Source of the DNA: an uncultured Granulosicoccaceae bacterium
Lineage (GTDB): Bacteria; Pseudomonadota; Gammaproteobacteria; Granulosicoccales; Granulosicoccaceae
Assembly (NCBI GenBank): GCA_938041955.1
Contig: CALISD010000122.1
Coordinates: 1 to 64,000 of the forward strand
Reading direction: 5' to 3'
DNA: 64,000 nt
Shown piece after piece: positions 36,498 to 46,863 of this stretch. The notes below the pieces were generated by a model that was not told the origin of the DNA, did not search any database, and saw nothing but the letters and a program-made list of their open reading frames with translations. How positions within the stretch are numbered: position 1 is the stretch's first letter; each line of letters starts with the position of its first letter. The position numbers were made by a program, and so were the translations under genes.

Positions 36498-37862
36498 TTA
36501 CTGACCACGTCTTCGACCTGCCTGAATACCCACGCTTCTCAATTTTCGATAAAGATGCGTTCGCTCCATACCGACGATACGTGCGAGTTCGACAATATTG
36601 CCATCAACACGATCAAGCTGCCTTTGCAAATATAATCGTTCAAATTCTGTTCGAGCTTCGCGTAATGGTACGTCCAGCGGCAACCGCATGGTGTCACCAC
36701 TTACTTCATAGTTGATATCCTGCTCATTACCAAGAAGCTTTTCCACCTCAGCTACATCAACTTCGACATCATCCCCTAAAATCAGCAATCGCTGCACCAC
36801 ATTGACAAGCTCAAGCACGTTGCCCGGCCAATCTCGATTTCGTAAGTGATTTTGGGCCGCAACACTGAAGTGCCGGTAAGACATCCCTTCAGTCTCAACC
36901 AGACGATCGACATAGTAGTTCAATAACGCAGGCACATCTTCACGATGCTCTCTCAGTGGCTGCGTATTTATTACCAGTACCGCGAGCCGGTAGTACAAAG
37001 CTTCATTAAAACCGGTGTGTTCTATTTGCCCATGCAGCTCTACTGTAGTGGTCGCGACAATTCGAGCATTGAACGGCACTGGTTTCTCACCCATACGATC
37101 AATCGAACCTTTCTCAAGCACATCAAGCAAAAGCGCCTGAGCAGCAATTGAAAGCTCTTCGACATCTATCAAACACAGAGTGCCGCCATTAGCAGACCCG
37201 AGATAACCGGCACTGTTGGCATCTCCAAGCAAATCACGCGAGGCACCAGAGTCAGACAAACTGTCACAACGCAATTGTATAAATGGCTGGGCAGCTCTTG
37301 CGCTGGCAAGGTGCACATGCTTCGCGATGAGCTGCTTGCCCGTAGCTCGCTCACCTTGTATCAGTACACCGGTATCCGTGTTGGCAGCCGATTTCTCAAC
37401 CGTATCGCGGAGCTCATTGATGTACTGACTGGTGCCGACAATTTTTGCACAATCGCGCTCCTTCGCCATACCAACAACCGCATTAGGTTGAGTAAATCCA
37501 CTTATTGCTTTTTCAACGCTTAATAACAGCCTTGCCAGCGACAGGGGTTTCTCTATAAAGTCCACCGCACCAAGACGTGTGGCCTCGACTGCCGTCTCGA
37601 CCGTACCGTGCCCTGAGATCATCACGACCGGAAACCTTAACGTGCCCTGATCACGCCATTCTTTTAGCAAGCTAACGCCATCTTGTTCCGGCATCCAGAT
37701 ATCAAGCAACACCAGATCAGGCAATCGCTCTTCTATCGCCTCACGCGCTGTCTTGACGTCTTCTGCAACGACCACCGCATAACCTTCATCTTCTAATATC
37801 TCACGAACCAGATCGCGAATATCCGGTTCATCGTCAACAACCATGACCAGTGACTGACTCAT
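36498..37862 (-). CDS. ntrX: NtrX-like response regulator with degenerate AAA+ domain
   Basis: 454 residues. Receiver domain with acidic pocket D10/D11, phospho-acceptor D54 and Lys106. The central AAA+ domain has Walker A GERATGK (171-177), but the GAFTGA loop is absent and the Walker B region GGTLCLIDVEEL lacks the normal DE pair. C-terminal Fis-type helix-turn-helix RIVGMERTHLYRKLRSVG. NtrX normally receives phosphate from NtrY, whose gene overlaps this one by four bases. Loss of the sigma-54 contact motif suggests it acts without sigma-54, as a repressor or a sigma-70 activator. Confidence 0.9.
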   Translation of the reverse strand: MSQSLVMVVDDEPDIRDLVREILEDEGYAVVVAEDVKTAREAIEERLPDLVLLDIWMPEQDGVSLLKEWRDQGTLRFPVVMISGHGTVETAVEATRLGAVDFIEKPLSLARLLLSVEKAISGFTQPNAVVGMAKERDCAKIVGTSQYINELRDTVEKSAANTDTGVLIQGERATGKQLIAKHVHLASARAAQPFIQLRCDSLSDSGASRDLLGDANSAGYLGSANGGTLCLIDVEELSIAAQALLLDVLEKGSIDRMGEKPVPFNARIVATTTVELHGQIEHTGFNEALYYRLAVLVINTQPLREHREDVPALLNYYVDRLVETEGMSYRHFSVAAQNHLRNRDWPGNVLELVNVVQRLLILGDDVEVDVAEVEKLLGNEQDINYEVSGDTMRLPLDVPLREARTEFERLYLQRQLDRVDGNIVELARIVGMERTHLYRKLRSVGIQAGRRRGQ

Positions 37863-40072
37863 GCAGCATCTCCGTGAATGTTTGATTGTCGAAACGAAAT
37901 GGGGAATTTCAGCACGATGCGACCACCCCCGTACGGTGGCAATCCATCTCCATTTTCAGCTCGCACAGTACCACCATGCTCTTCTACAATTTTTTTAACA
38001 ATGGCCAGACCCAAACCAGTGCCTTTATTTTTGGTAGTGACATAGGGTTCAAAGAGTCGCTCTCGAACCCCAGCGGCGAAGCCCGGGCCATTGTCTTCGA
38101 AAGTCAACTCAATAGTGTCTACTTTCCGATCAGATACCAGGCGGGTAGTAATAGACAACTTTCGCTCGACGTTTTCAGTGGTAGATTCGAAAGCGTTTTT
38201 GATCACGTTGTGCAAGACCTGCCTGATACGGTCAGGATCACATTGCAGTGAAGGCAGCGTTTTCTCGAGCTCAAGCTTGATATCGTCGTGATCGCCTCCC
38301 TCTCTATACAACCAACAAATCTCATTGATTAGTTCGTTAAGGTTAAGGGCGACAAAATCTGTTTGCGGCGTACTGGCGTAGTCGGCAAACGCCTTGACCA
38401 TTGACTTCATCGACTCCACCTGCTGCACGATGGTGTTGGTGAGCCTTTTAAGCACAACAGCATCTTCCTCGTCCAGCTTGCTGGCGTACTTGTGTTGTAA
38501 ACGCTCCGCAGAAAGCTGAATCGGTGTTAGCGGATTTTTAATTTCATGCGCCAGTCTGCGCGCCACCTCACTCCAAGCGGCATTACGCTGCGCCTCAACA
38601 ACCTCGCTGAAATCATCAAATACGACCACATGACCAGATTGCTCTGCTCCGCGGTCTTGAATTCTTGCTCCACGACATGTGACCAATGTGCGCTCATCCT
38701 TTTCAATCAGTTCGAGCTCAACACTCCAGTCCGCCCGCTCTGAAGTCAGCATCGAATCAATGCCACTGAAAAACTGGTGCACCAGGCTATCGTCTTTTTC
38801 AGCCGCGGTATCAACAGAGTAGAGCTGCTCAGAAGTTGCCTTTAAAATTTCTGCAGCGCTGTCATTGCAGGTTCGCACTTGCTGGTTTTCATCAAGGGTA
38901 ATAACACCTGAGGAAATTCGGCTCAATACCAACTCTAAATACGACCGCTGCTCTTCTACCAGCTGTTGACTGTCGCTGGCACTGGCACGAGCCGCTTCAA
39001 TTTTGTCAGTCATATCGTTAAAAGAATGCACCAGATAACCCAGTTCATCTCTGCCACTGGTATGTAAACGCGTAGAGTAATCGCCCGCGGCAACTGAGCG
39101 CGTGCCTTCAACAAGATCATGCACTGGCACCATCAATCTTCGCGCTGCGTAGAATGCCACCCACACCGCCATCATTAAGCTTAAAAATACAGCCAGCGTC
39201 AGTGTCGCGATGGAGCTTTGCTTGAGCGGCTCACGAAGATAAGCCAACTGTCGGTAGTTTCTAAAACTTTCCTGCACGTTGGCAGCCAGTACACTTGAAC
39301 TTCGCGGTATCGGGTAGGTGGCGTACAGTACCGAGGCGCCTTGTATCGGATCCGATGAAAGCACAGGCACCACCGATTGAATTTGCAAATCGCCGTCAAG
39401 TAGTGGATCAATGCTTAAATAAGGCTCACCGTTACGGGCGCGGGAAACAATATCGTCAGCCGGCCGATCCGGAGCCACTGTCACGCTGCCGGTAAATGCG
39501 GTCGTAGCGATTATGCGATTGTCAGCGCCAATCAGGGTCAGCTCAGACGCCTCCGCATCAAGCCCGACATCATTTAGCACCAGCACCGCAAGTTCGGGTG
39601 GCACATCAATGAGACGTCCGGCAATCTCAAGTGTCGATTTTTGTCTGGTACGCATATAGACCGCAAGTGAATCACGGCTTAACCCGAGCGCATCATCTAG
39701 AGCACGTTCCACCTCTACATCAAACCAGCTATCAATGTTAGAGCGCAAAAACTTAACCGAAAAAGAATACACCAATGTCATTGGCAACAACGCCATCACC
39801 ACCAACATAATGACTAACTTCAGTGTTAAGCGTGAACCGGAAATATTCTGCCGAAGATCAACAATCAGTCGCCATACACTGGCAAGAATAAGTATACCGA
39901 TCAAACCCAACGCGATAGCAGTACCCAACATCAACCACTGGTATGACTTGCCGAAGCTATGTAGGTGTTCACCTGTATTTGCAACGAAATACAAAGCACA
40001 GATTAGAAAAACAAACAGCACTATCATCAACAGCAAACTGTTGGCGAGCCGTCTGATCAATTGAGCGACCAT
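37859..40072 (-). CDS. ntrY: NtrY-like sensor histidine kinase
   Basis: 737 residues from ATG 40072 (GAGG ribosome site seven bases before). Two N-terminal transmembrane helices and a third after them, then an extracytoplasmic segment, a fourth helix (LAVFLSLMMAVWVAFYAA), HAMP (RRLMVPVHDLVEGTRSVAAGD), PAS-like region, H-box RRLAHEIKNPLTPIQLSAER and ATP-binding motifs NAFEST, DNGPGF and GTGLGLAIVKKI. Partner of the NtrX encoded next, with ATGA overlap. Typical roles are nitrogen or redox sensing; the signal here is unknown. Confidence 0.94.
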   Translation of the reverse strand: MVAQLIRRLANSLLLMIVLFVFLICALYFVANTGEHLHSFGKSYQWLMLGTAIALGLIGILILASVWRLIVDLRQNISGSRLTLKLVIMLVVMALLPMTLVYSFSVKFLRSNIDSWFDVEVERALDDALGLSRDSLAVYMRTRQKSTLEIAGRLIDVPPELAVLVLNDVGLDAEASELTLIGADNRIIATTAFTGSVTVAPDRPADDIVSRARNGEPYLSIDPLLDGDLQIQSVVPVLSSDPIQGASVLYATYPIPRSSSVLAANVQESFRNYRQLAYLREPLKQSSIATLTLAVFLSLMMAVWVAFYAARRLMVPVHDLVEGTRSVAAGDYSTRLHTSGRDELGYLVHSFNDMTDKIEAARASASDSQQLVEEQRSYLELVLSRISSGVITLDENQQVRTCNDSAAEILKATSEQLYSVDTAAEKDDSLVHQFFSGIDSMLTSERADWSVELELIEKDERTLVTCRGARIQDRGAEQSGHVVVFDDFSEVVEAQRNAAWSEVARRLAHEIKNPLTPIQLSAERLQHKYASKLDEEDAVVLKRLTNTIVQQVESMKSMVKAFADYASTPQTDFVALNLNELINEICWLYREGGDHDDIKLELEKTLPSLQCDPDRIRQVLHNVIKNAFESTTENVERKLSITTRLVSDRKVDTIELTFEDNGPGFAAGVRERLFEPYVTTKNKGTGLGLAIVKKIVEEHGGTVRAENGDGLPPYGGGRIVLKFPISFRQSNIHGDAA

Positions 40073-40641
40073 TCGAATACCTCGCTCTGTAGATTCCACT
40101 GACGCGATACCATGGCTCTGGCGGCAAGCGGTGCTGGCAGACGGGTGGCGTCGAGTGACACATTGATACTTGCGACGTATCGACGACTGGCTTTTATTTT
40201 CGCCGCCTCTATTAACGCATAGCGATTGATTTGACCAAGGTATCTCACCGCAGCTGACAAACTTCGAAAGTTACTGCTTTTGCCAGTTTGTAGATCATCG
40301 ACACGGTAGTGTCTGGTCAATTCATAAAAATAGAGTTTATGGCGCAGGCGTCTTTCCAATACCGGTGTATCAATCCACCATCGACGTTTCTTGTACACGA
40401 TCAGCTCTACAAGAAAGTGCAATTCCACACCACTCATCAATGCGCGCTCTGGCTCATCACCAATTTCTATACGTGCAAATGCATCAAGGTAGTAGACACC
40501 GTCGTCGAGGTATGTGCCGGCGTTTTCATATCGAAGGCCGGATGCGTTGGCCTGCACTGAACAAACTGCAAGCAGCATCGCCAAGCCTACAAGCCGAAAC
40601 TTGTATGCTACCTGGCCAGACGATGTGAGTGCTTTCAACAT
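40057..40641 (-). CDS. DUF4390 exported protein
   Basis: About 194 residues from ATG 40641; a TTG nine codons earlier at 40668 is also open. A hydrophobic signal segment (FRLVGLAMLLAVCSVQANA) is followed by a beta-rich body with WWIDTPVLERRLRHKLYFYE and SLSAAVRYLGQINRYALIE. DUF4390 genes are regularly found between rsmB and ntrYX homologues, as here. Function unknown; the conserved linkage suggests an envelope protein connected with NtrY signalling. The 3' end overlaps the ntrY start by 16 bases. Confidence 0.8.
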   Translation of the reverse strand: MLKALTSSGQVAYKFRLVGLAMLLAVCSVQANASGLRYENAGTYLDDGVYYLDAFARIEIGDEPERALMSGVELHFLVELIVYKKRRWWIDTPVLERRLRHKLYFYELTRHYRVDDLQTGKSSNFRSLSAAVRYLGQINRYALIEAAKIKASRRYVASINVSLDATRLPAPLAARAMVSRQWNLQSEVFEWSLN

Positions 40642-40668
40642 GGTTCGATTCAAATTCGAAGTGTGCAA

Positions 40669-41964
40669 CTACTGCTTTTGCAATATCGCATAATAAAACC
40701 CATCGGCCTGGTGCTGGCCCGGTAAGATCTGACGCCCATGACTGGCCGGCACGCCCCATTGTGCATCGATCGGAGTCTCTACCGCATCCGGCGTTTCAGC
40801 CAAAAACCTGCCGACGCACACTTCGTTCTCCTTTTTTAACACAGAACAGGTCGCATATATCAGTCGCCCCCCCGGTTTTACCAACCTCCATAACGCTTGT
40901 AGCAGACTGAACTGCAGCTTACCCAGTGAGCGTATGTCCGATTCCCGGCGCAACAAGCGAATATCCGGGTGACGCCGCAATGCGCCCAATGCAGAGCAAG
41001 GGGCGTCCAGAAGAATCGCATCAAATAGCCTCCCATCCCACCAGGAATCGGGTTCCGCCGCATCCCCGGTAACAATTTCGGCCTTCAAATTTAGCCGCTG
41101 CAGGTTTTGCTCAACGCGCTGCAATCGATCTGCATTGTTGTCCAGGCAAAGCAACTCAATCGATGGCTGCAGTTCCAACAAATGACAAGATTTTCCACCC
41201 GGCGCCGCACAGGCATCAAGCACCCGCTCACCCGCCATAGGCTGCAAAAGAAACGCCGCCAGTTGAGCTGATTGATCCTGCACCGAAAACTCACCTTCAG
41301 CAAACCCCGGGAGGGAAGTCACGGGCGGGCCATCAATGATCCGAAGACCGGTATCAACATGCTCGCACAATTCAGTTTGCACCCCGGCGGCCTTGAGTGA
41401 CTCGCAGACCCTGGCGCGATCCGTGATGGCGCTATTTACTCGTAACGTTAATGGCGCCCTGGAATTAAATGCATCGAACACAGCCGCGGCTTGTTCCGGC
41501 CAGTCTTTTAGAATTGATTTCTGTATCCACTCAGGTATTGAGTGCGGATTACGCTGCACAGCGTTTTTTGTCAGCTCTTCCTGATCACGCAAAAATTGTC
41601 GCAAAGTGCCATTGATTAACGCTTTGGCCCAGGGCTTTTTTATTTTCTTTGTTAAATTGACGTAAGTACTGGTCACCGCATAGTCGGGAGTGCGCATAGA
41701 TCCTATTTCGTGCAGCGCTAACCAAAGAAGCATACGTACATCGGTGTCTTTATTACGCAGTGATTTTTTTAACAACTGATCAACAATAGCGTCCAGCTTG
41801 CCATAGCTTCGGCACACGCCAAACGTTAATTCTTGCAGCAGCGCGGCCTCTCTTGCATCAAGATCAAGTTGCGCGGCAGGCAATAATTCAGACAGTGACT
41901 TACCATCCCGCACAAGCGACGTCAGTATTCTTACTGCCAGCAGGCGTACATCACTATCCGCCAA
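40669..41964 (-). CDS. rsmB: 16S rRNA (cytosine-967-C5)-methyltransferase RsmB
   Basis: Methylates C967 of 16S rRNA. 431 residues. N-terminal NusB-like RNA-binding domain (about 1-140), then a SUN-family methyltransferase with SAM motif LDACAAPGGKSCHLLEL and the two catalytic cysteines in DAPCSALGALRRHPD and YATCSVLKKEN. It overlaps the fmt end by 11 bases on the same strand, the usual fmt-rsmB pairing. Confidence 0.97.
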   Translation of the reverse strand: MADSDVRLLAVRILTSLVRDGKSLSELLPAAQLDLDAREAALLQELTFGVCRSYGKLDAIVDQLLKKSLRNKDTDVRMLLWLALHEIGSMRTPDYAVTSTYVNLTKKIKKPWAKALINGTLRQFLRDQEELTKNAVQRNPHSIPEWIQKSILKDWPEQAAAVFDAFNSRAPLTLRVNSAITDRARVCESLKAAGVQTELCEHVDTGLRIIDGPPVTSLPGFAEGEFSVQDQSAQLAAFLLQPMAGERVLDACAAPGGKSCHLLELQPSIELLCLDNNADRLQRVEQNLQRLNLKAEIVTGDAAEPDSWWDGRLFDAILLDAPCSALGALRRHPDIRLLRRESDIRSLGKLQFSLLQALWRLVKPGGRLIYATCSVLKKENEVCVGRFLAETPDAVETPIDAQWGVPASHGRQILPGQHQADGFYYAILQKQ

Positions 41965-42898
41965 AACAAGATCCTTTTTCGATAGAGCGGCTATTTAAGA
42001 AATCACTTACTAACATGGCTTTTTTACCTGGAGGCTGCAACTTGTGAATTCTAAGTACACCATCACCGGTCGCCACATCTAAATGTCCATTTGTGGCTAA
42101 TATCTCTCCGGGCTTACCAGACCCACCGGATTCCGGCAGCGTTGATTCCCAGACTCTTATGATTTCATCATTCAATACGGTTTGTGCCACTGGCCAGGCG
42201 TTAAAAGCACAGACCTTGCGATGCAGTACTGCTGCAGGTTGGGTCCAGTCAAGCAGTGCTTCCGACTTCTCTATTTTTGCGGCATAACAGGAGGCAGCAT
42301 CATCCTGTTTTTGCGGCCCCAAAGATTGATTGTGAAGCTGCTCGAGTGTATCCATCAACGCTTTCGTTCCAAGCGCTGCGAGTTGATCATGCAGCTCTAC
42401 GCCTGTGGTGTTGATATCAATATCGCACTCCACTTTATGCAGCATGTCCCCGGTATCCAGCCCCTTGTCCATTTGCATGATAGTGACACCTGACTTCGCA
42501 TCGCCTTGTTCGATTGCACGCTGTATCGGTGCAGCGCCTCGCCAACGTGGTAACAAAGAGGCATGAATATTAAAACAACCATGAACGGGCACTGCCAACA
42601 CATCTTGCGGCAATATTTGACCGTAGGCAGCAACCACCATTAAGTCAGGACGATAGCCTTGCAACACCGCCAGCTGTTCGGCATCACGCAGACTTTGCGG
42701 TTGTTCAACCACTATGTCATGTTCGATCGCCACAGATTTAACCGGACTCATAGAGATCTTACGGCCACGTCCCGCCCGTCGATCAGGCTGGGTATAGACC
42801 GCCACCACGTCATAGCCGGCTTTAATGAGTGCCTCAAGTGCGGGCACGGCAAAATCAGGGGTGCCGGCATACACAATGCGAAAGTCTGATCTATTCAT
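41954..42898 (-). CDS. fmt: methionyl-tRNA formyltransferase
   Basis: Formylates initiator Met-tRNA using 10-formyl-tetrahydrofolate. 314 residues. IVYAGTPDFAVPALEAL at the N-terminus, the folate/catalytic segment NIHASLLPRWRGAAPIQ with conserved Asn, His and the later Asp (MDKGLDTGDML). The C-terminal OB-like domain binds tRNA. Upstream def on the same strand supplies the matching deformylase. Confidence 0.98.
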   Translation of the reverse strand: MNRSDFRIVYAGTPDFAVPALEALIKAGYDVVAVYTQPDRRAGRGRKISMSPVKSVAIEHDIVVEQPQSLRDAEQLAVLQGYRPDLMVVAAYGQILPQDVLAVPVHGCFNIHASLLPRWRGAAPIQRAIEQGDAKSGVTIMQMDKGLDTGDMLHKVECDIDINTTGVELHDQLAALGTKALMDTLEQLHNQSLGPQKQDDAASCYAAKIEKSEALLDWTQPAAVLHRKVCAFNAWPVAQTVLNDEIIRVWESTLPESGGSGKPGEILATNGHLDVATGDGVLRIHKLQPPGKKAMLVSDFLNSRSIEKGSCFGG

Positions 42899-43030
42899 TC
42901 AATTCGACCCACCTTTGAGACGACGACACTGGCAGAGTGGAAAATTTCATTAACAATACGTCAAATCGGTAAGGTGAAGGCTGTTGAGACTCTGCAAACT
43001 CAAGAGTTGCCACAGAGCATTGACTCCGCC

Positions 43031-43531
43031 CTAGCGATCTTTTTCGTGCTTCAGCATCTTCTTTCTAATGCGCCGTTTTTTTAACGCCGACAGGTGATCG
43101 ACAAACAATACACCGTTGAGATGATCAATTTCGTGCTGCACGCAAATTGACAGCAGTCCATCTGCCTCCATCTCATAGGGATTGCCATCGCGATCAATAG
43201 CGGCAAACTTGATCAGTTCCGGGCGCGTAACCTGCTCATAGATTCCAGGAATAGACAAACAACCCTCCTCATGCTCGACGCGACCATCGGATTCAATTAT
43301 TTCCGGATTGATCAACGTCAGCGGCTGGTCCTTATTTTCGGAAACATCAATCACTACCACGCGCTGATGCACATTTATCTGCGTCGCCGCCAGACCAATG
43401 CCAGGTGCTTCGTACATCGTTTCAAACATGTTGCTGATCAGGGCCCGAGTTTCTTCGTCAACATCGGTCACCGGAGTGGCGACGTTGCGCAAGCGATCAT
43501 CGGGGTAGATCAATATATCCAGATTGGCCAT
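43031..43531 (-). CDS. def: peptide deformylase
   Basis: Metalloenzyme that removes the formyl group from nascent proteins. 166 residues with the three family motifs [17 protein letters not shown] and QHEIDHLNG (metal ligands Cys, His, His and catalytic Glu). It is the first gene of the def-fmt-rsmB run and divergent from the LysM lipoprotein gene, as in Pseudomonas. Confidence 0.98.
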   Translation of the reverse strand: MANLDILIYPDDRLRNVATPVTDVDEETRALISNMFETMYEAPGIGLAATQINVHQRVVVIDVSENKDQPLTLINPEIIESDGRVEHEEGCLSIPGIYEQVTRPELIKFAAIDRDGNPYEMEADGLLSICVQHEIDHLNGVLFVDHLSALKKRRIRKKMLKHEKDR

Positions 43532-43797
43532 TCAAGTTCGTGCTCTTACTGAGCCGCATAGTGTAAGCACTCCGGCGGTGATATCAAAGTGTGCCATCTG
43601 TTTAATTTCAACCCAAACCAGCCCGCGAACCCGACTATCAGTGACGACCAGCACATTTAGCCAAGGAAAAACAACATATCGCATCCTCGAAAAACGCCAT
43701 TGGCACTGTTTTTGGTTCATCAACTCTTAACTATGAGTGCGTCGACCGCGACCACTCCTGAGCCATTACCGGTAAATAGCAAGCCACACGGATCACC

Positions 43798-44997
43798 ATG
43801 ACTTTCAAAAAATCGCTGAAAACCATCGCTTCGGCTCGCGCTGTAAAATTGACCAGTGCTATCGGCGCTGCCTTACTTGCAGCCTCGTGCGCGACAGGCC
43901 CTATTGGTAACAATGCCGAATTCACCGACCAGCACTGGCAAAGTGTGGCTGAAAGCGAACTTCAGGTGGCCGCAGGCTCGCAGCCAATGATCGCACCTTC
44001 GGGCACACTGGCCTCCCACCAGCAGCGGAAAATCGCGTTACGCCAACTGGCCGAAAGCTCGATCAGAAGCGACGCCCCGGGCGCATACACCGTAGTAAAA
44101 GGTGACACCCTTTGGGATATCTCCGGTCGCTTTCTAAGCCGTCCATGGCTATGGCCTGAAATCTGGCACGTCAACCCGCAGATTCAGAATCCTCACCTTA
44201 TTTACCCGGGCGACCAAATTGCACTGGCCTACGTTAACGGTAGCCCGCGCTTGCAATTAATCCGCGCGAACAGCAAACCCTCACGCCAATCAGCCCCTAT
44301 CGGCACCATCGATGCCGATGTGATCGAACAATTTCTGGTCAAACCACTGGTGGTCAGCAAAGCGGATATCAACTCATCTGCCTATGTTGCAGCGGCCGAC
44401 CATGGCCGGCTGATCAGCTCAGCCAGCGATCACGTCTATGTTCGCGGCGAACTTAATGGAGCACGCTACAGCATCTACCGCCCGGGCAAAGCGCTTGCTG
44501 ACCCCGATACCAATGAGCTACTAGGCTACGAAGCCATTCATGTGTCTAACGCCGCTTTGGTTAAATCCGGTGACCCATCGAAGGTAGTCATCACAAGAGC
44601 CGACAGAGAAACACTGGTCGGTGACCGACTGATGGCAACCGATGCACCGTCCCCGGCGTACTACCAGCCACGGGCAGCGACTACTAACAAACCAGGTAAG
44701 GTGATCTCACTGGTCGATGCCGTCGCTCGAGCAGGCCGCAATCAAGTGGTCGTACTCAACCTTGGCGATAACGATGGCGTACAGGCAGGCGACACCTTCT
44801 CAGTCAACGGCAACGACCGTCTGGTTCGTGACTCAGTTGATCAAAGCCGCAGTGAATATTTCACAATCGAAGGTGACCAATCTGCAGTGGTCATGGTCTT
44901 CCGTACTTTTGATCGAGTCAGCTACGCGCTGATTATGTCTTCAAAGCGAGCTGTGAAGCTTTACGACAGCGTCAGTAGCACCGCTGATCAACTGTAG
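43798..44997 (+). CDS. LysM-domain lipoprotein
   Basis: 399 residues. Signal peptide ending in lipobox LAAS-C31, then a LysM peptidoglycan-binding domain near residues 96-145 (YTVVKGDTLWDISGRFL, then IWHVNPQIQNPHLIYPGDQI). The long C-terminal region (about 250 residues) has strands and GDNDGVQAGDTFSV, a feature of the family next to def in Pseudomonas. Probably tethers to the envelope and binds cell wall. A strong terminator follows, so it is transcribed alone. Confidence 0.88.
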   Translation: MTFKKSLKTIASARAVKLTSAIGAALLAASCATGPIGNNAEFTDQHWQSVAESELQVAAGSQPMIAPSGTLASHQQRKIALRQLAESSIRSDAPGAYTVVKGDTLWDISGRFLSRPWLWPEIWHVNPQIQNPHLIYPGDQIALAYVNGSPRLQLIRANSKPSRQSAPIGTIDADVIEQFLVKPLVVSKADINSSAYVAAADHGRLISSASDHVYVRGELNGARYSIYRPGKALADPDTNELLGYEAIHVSNAALVKSGDPSKVVITRADRETLVGDRLMATDAPSPAYYQPRAATTNKPGKVISLVDAVARAGRNQVVVLNLGDNDGVQAGDTFSVNGNDRLVRDSVDQSRSEYFTIEGDQSAVVMVFRTFDRVSYALIMSSKRAVKLYDSVSSTADQL

Positions 44998-45019
44998 CCC
45001 CCTTCTAGACTGAACAACG

Positions 45020-45045
45020 AAGGCCACGCAATGCGTGGCCTTTTT
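45020..45045 (+). terminator. intrinsic terminator after LysM gene
   Basis: GGCCACGC (45022-45029) pairs with GCGTGGCC (45033-45040), extended by AA/TT, with a very short loop and a TTTTT run. It lies 22 bases after the LysM-protein stop on the plus strand. Confidence 0.92.
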
Positions 45046-45264
45046 CATTGGGCAATGTCATTCACTGGTCCTGCGTCAGTGTTCATCCAGAAACAGGGCC
45101 AGGTAGGCTTGTTTCCCGATGAACAGACTTATCAGCACTAGACCGTTGATGAGCATCGGTCCCTGCAGTTACACTGAGCGTTCAATTTATAAGCGGGATA
45201 GCTGTTTTGCCTGCCACACACCAATTTACTCGCGAAACCCTTCGCAAACACCCTGGCCACAGTC

Positions 45265-46572
45265 ATGGCTGATAATTTCTTAATCCCCTGGCTCACTCTG
45301 GTGCATACCAAGGGCCTTGGCCCTGGCTTACTGCGCAAATTACAAGAAAACCTGCAGCAAGTGGGTTCGGCGTCGGTTGAGGCAATCCTCGGTTCATCTG
45401 ACAGCAAACTACGACAGGCCGGGCTATCTGAAAAAATTGTTTCGGCCATGCGCCACGTTGATCAAACCCGTATTGAGAGAGATTTAGAGTGGGTCAACGA
45501 AGCCGACGATCGCGCCATCATCACACGCGACTCTGGCCACTACCCGAAACTACTACTCCAGATAGCGGACCCGCCGCTGGTGCTATACGTCCGCGGTGAC
45601 CCTGATGTTTTGAATACACCGCAACTCGCGGTTGTCGGCAGCAGAAAACCAAGCCACAGCGCAGAACGACATGCCTACGATATGGCCAGCCAATTGGCGG
45701 GTTACGGCATTACAGTGACCAGCGGTCTGGCACTTGGTGTCGATAGTTTTGCGCATCGCGGTGCGCTTTCAGCGGGCGGATACACCATCGCGGTGACTTC
45801 GACCGGGCTTGACCGGGTATATCCGGCAGCACATCAGAAGTTAGCGCAGGAGATTGCTGAAAACAGCGCAATCGTTTCCGAGTTTCCGATTGGCACCAAC
45901 CCGATAGCGAGCTATTTTCCACGCCGCAACCGCATTATCAGCGGCCTTTGCTATGGCACTTTGGTTGTCGAAGCAACCCTGAAAAGCGGCACTCTAACTA
46001 CCGCAGCACACGCGACCTCTCAGGCACGTGAGGTTTTTGCGATACCCGGCAACATTGACAACCCCCAGAGCCGAGGGTGCCACGCTTTGTTAAAAAACGG
46101 AGCAACATTGGTGGAGTCCGTCGCTGACATTCTTGTGCAGCTCGCGCCGCTGTTGCCTAACACCTTAGATGATGAAGCAACAAATAACATAACCACTACA
46201 ACTCCCGAACAGGCTTCCGATCGACCCGCCAAACAGCAAGTGCCCAGGCGACTACCGGCGTCAAAGCAACCCTCCGGAAAAAAGACACAGCAGGCACCTT
46301 CCCCCTCAGACAACAACACAAACCACCGTCTGGAACAGACCGAAATCCCGGAGAACGGGGGCACGGGTGCGGGGGGTGCGGAATTTCTGCCGACAGATGA
46401 TCCCTCGAGTCTTCTGCTTGAAGCGCTCGGCTACGACCCTATGTCTCTCGATCAACTGGTTGAACGCTGCGGACTCGATGTCGTGACTGTCACAAAAATG
46501 ACCCTGGATTTGGAATTGAGCGGTGTCATTCAAAAAATCCCAGGCGGAAATTTCGTCCGAACCAGCGCCTGA
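45265..46572 (+). CDS. dprA: DNA-processing protein DprA
   Basis: Loads RecA on incoming single-stranded DNA during transformation. 435 residues. The N-terminal helical region (LVHTKGLGPGLLRKLQEN) is followed by the Rossmann-like DprA core with VVGSRKPSHSAERHA, SGLALGVDSFAHRGAL and YFPRRNRIISGLCYG. A low-complexity linker (about residues 310-375) leads to a C-terminal winged helix ending IPGGNFVRTS. First gene upstream of topA-tsaC-hemF on the plus strand. Confidence 0.95.
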   Translation: MADNFLIPWLTLVHTKGLGPGLLRKLQENLQQVGSASVEAILGSSDSKLRQAGLSEKIVSAMRHVDQTRIERDLEWVNEADDRAIITRDSGHYPKLLLQIADPPLVLYVRGDPDVLNTPQLAVVGSRKPSHSAERHAYDMASQLAGYGITVTSGLALGVDSFAHRGALSAGGYTIAVTSTGLDRVYPAAHQKLAQEIAENSAIVSEFPIGTNPIASYFPRRNRIISGLCYGTLVVEATLKSGTLTTAAHATSQAREVFAIPGNIDNPQSRGCHALLKNGATLVESVADILVQLAPLLPNTLDDEATNNITTTTPEQASDRPAKQQVPRRLPASKQPSGKKTQQAPSPSDNNTNHRLEQTEIPENGGTGAGGAEFLPTDDPSSLLLEALGYDPMSLDQLVERCGLDVVTVTKMTLDLELSGVIQKIPGGNFVRTSA

Positions 46573-46863
46573 AACCCGTAACAACAGCAGATCAAAAAAT
46601 GCAAAATAGTCAATGAAATCCGGACCTTTCCGGAGTTTACCGTGGGACCGAAAAAACTACTAAAACTGATTTCATCAAAAACTGCTAGGCTTTTTAATAC
46701 TGGCGTGATGACGAAAAATGGTTTAAAAGCCATGGGCTGGCATCACTACTGCACCTCGCGACGGCGAATGTGTTTGTATAAAAAATCGCGCAAATCTCCG
46801 CCACGAGTGCTACAAGTTACTCAGAACATTCCCTGCAACTAAACGAACCAAATTCATTATTAA

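Noticed and set aside
46642..46842. 66-codon plus-strand frame between dprA and topA
   Set aside because: Composition is basic and irregular, there is no clear ribosome site or family resemblance, and it looks like chance frame in an AT-rich gap.
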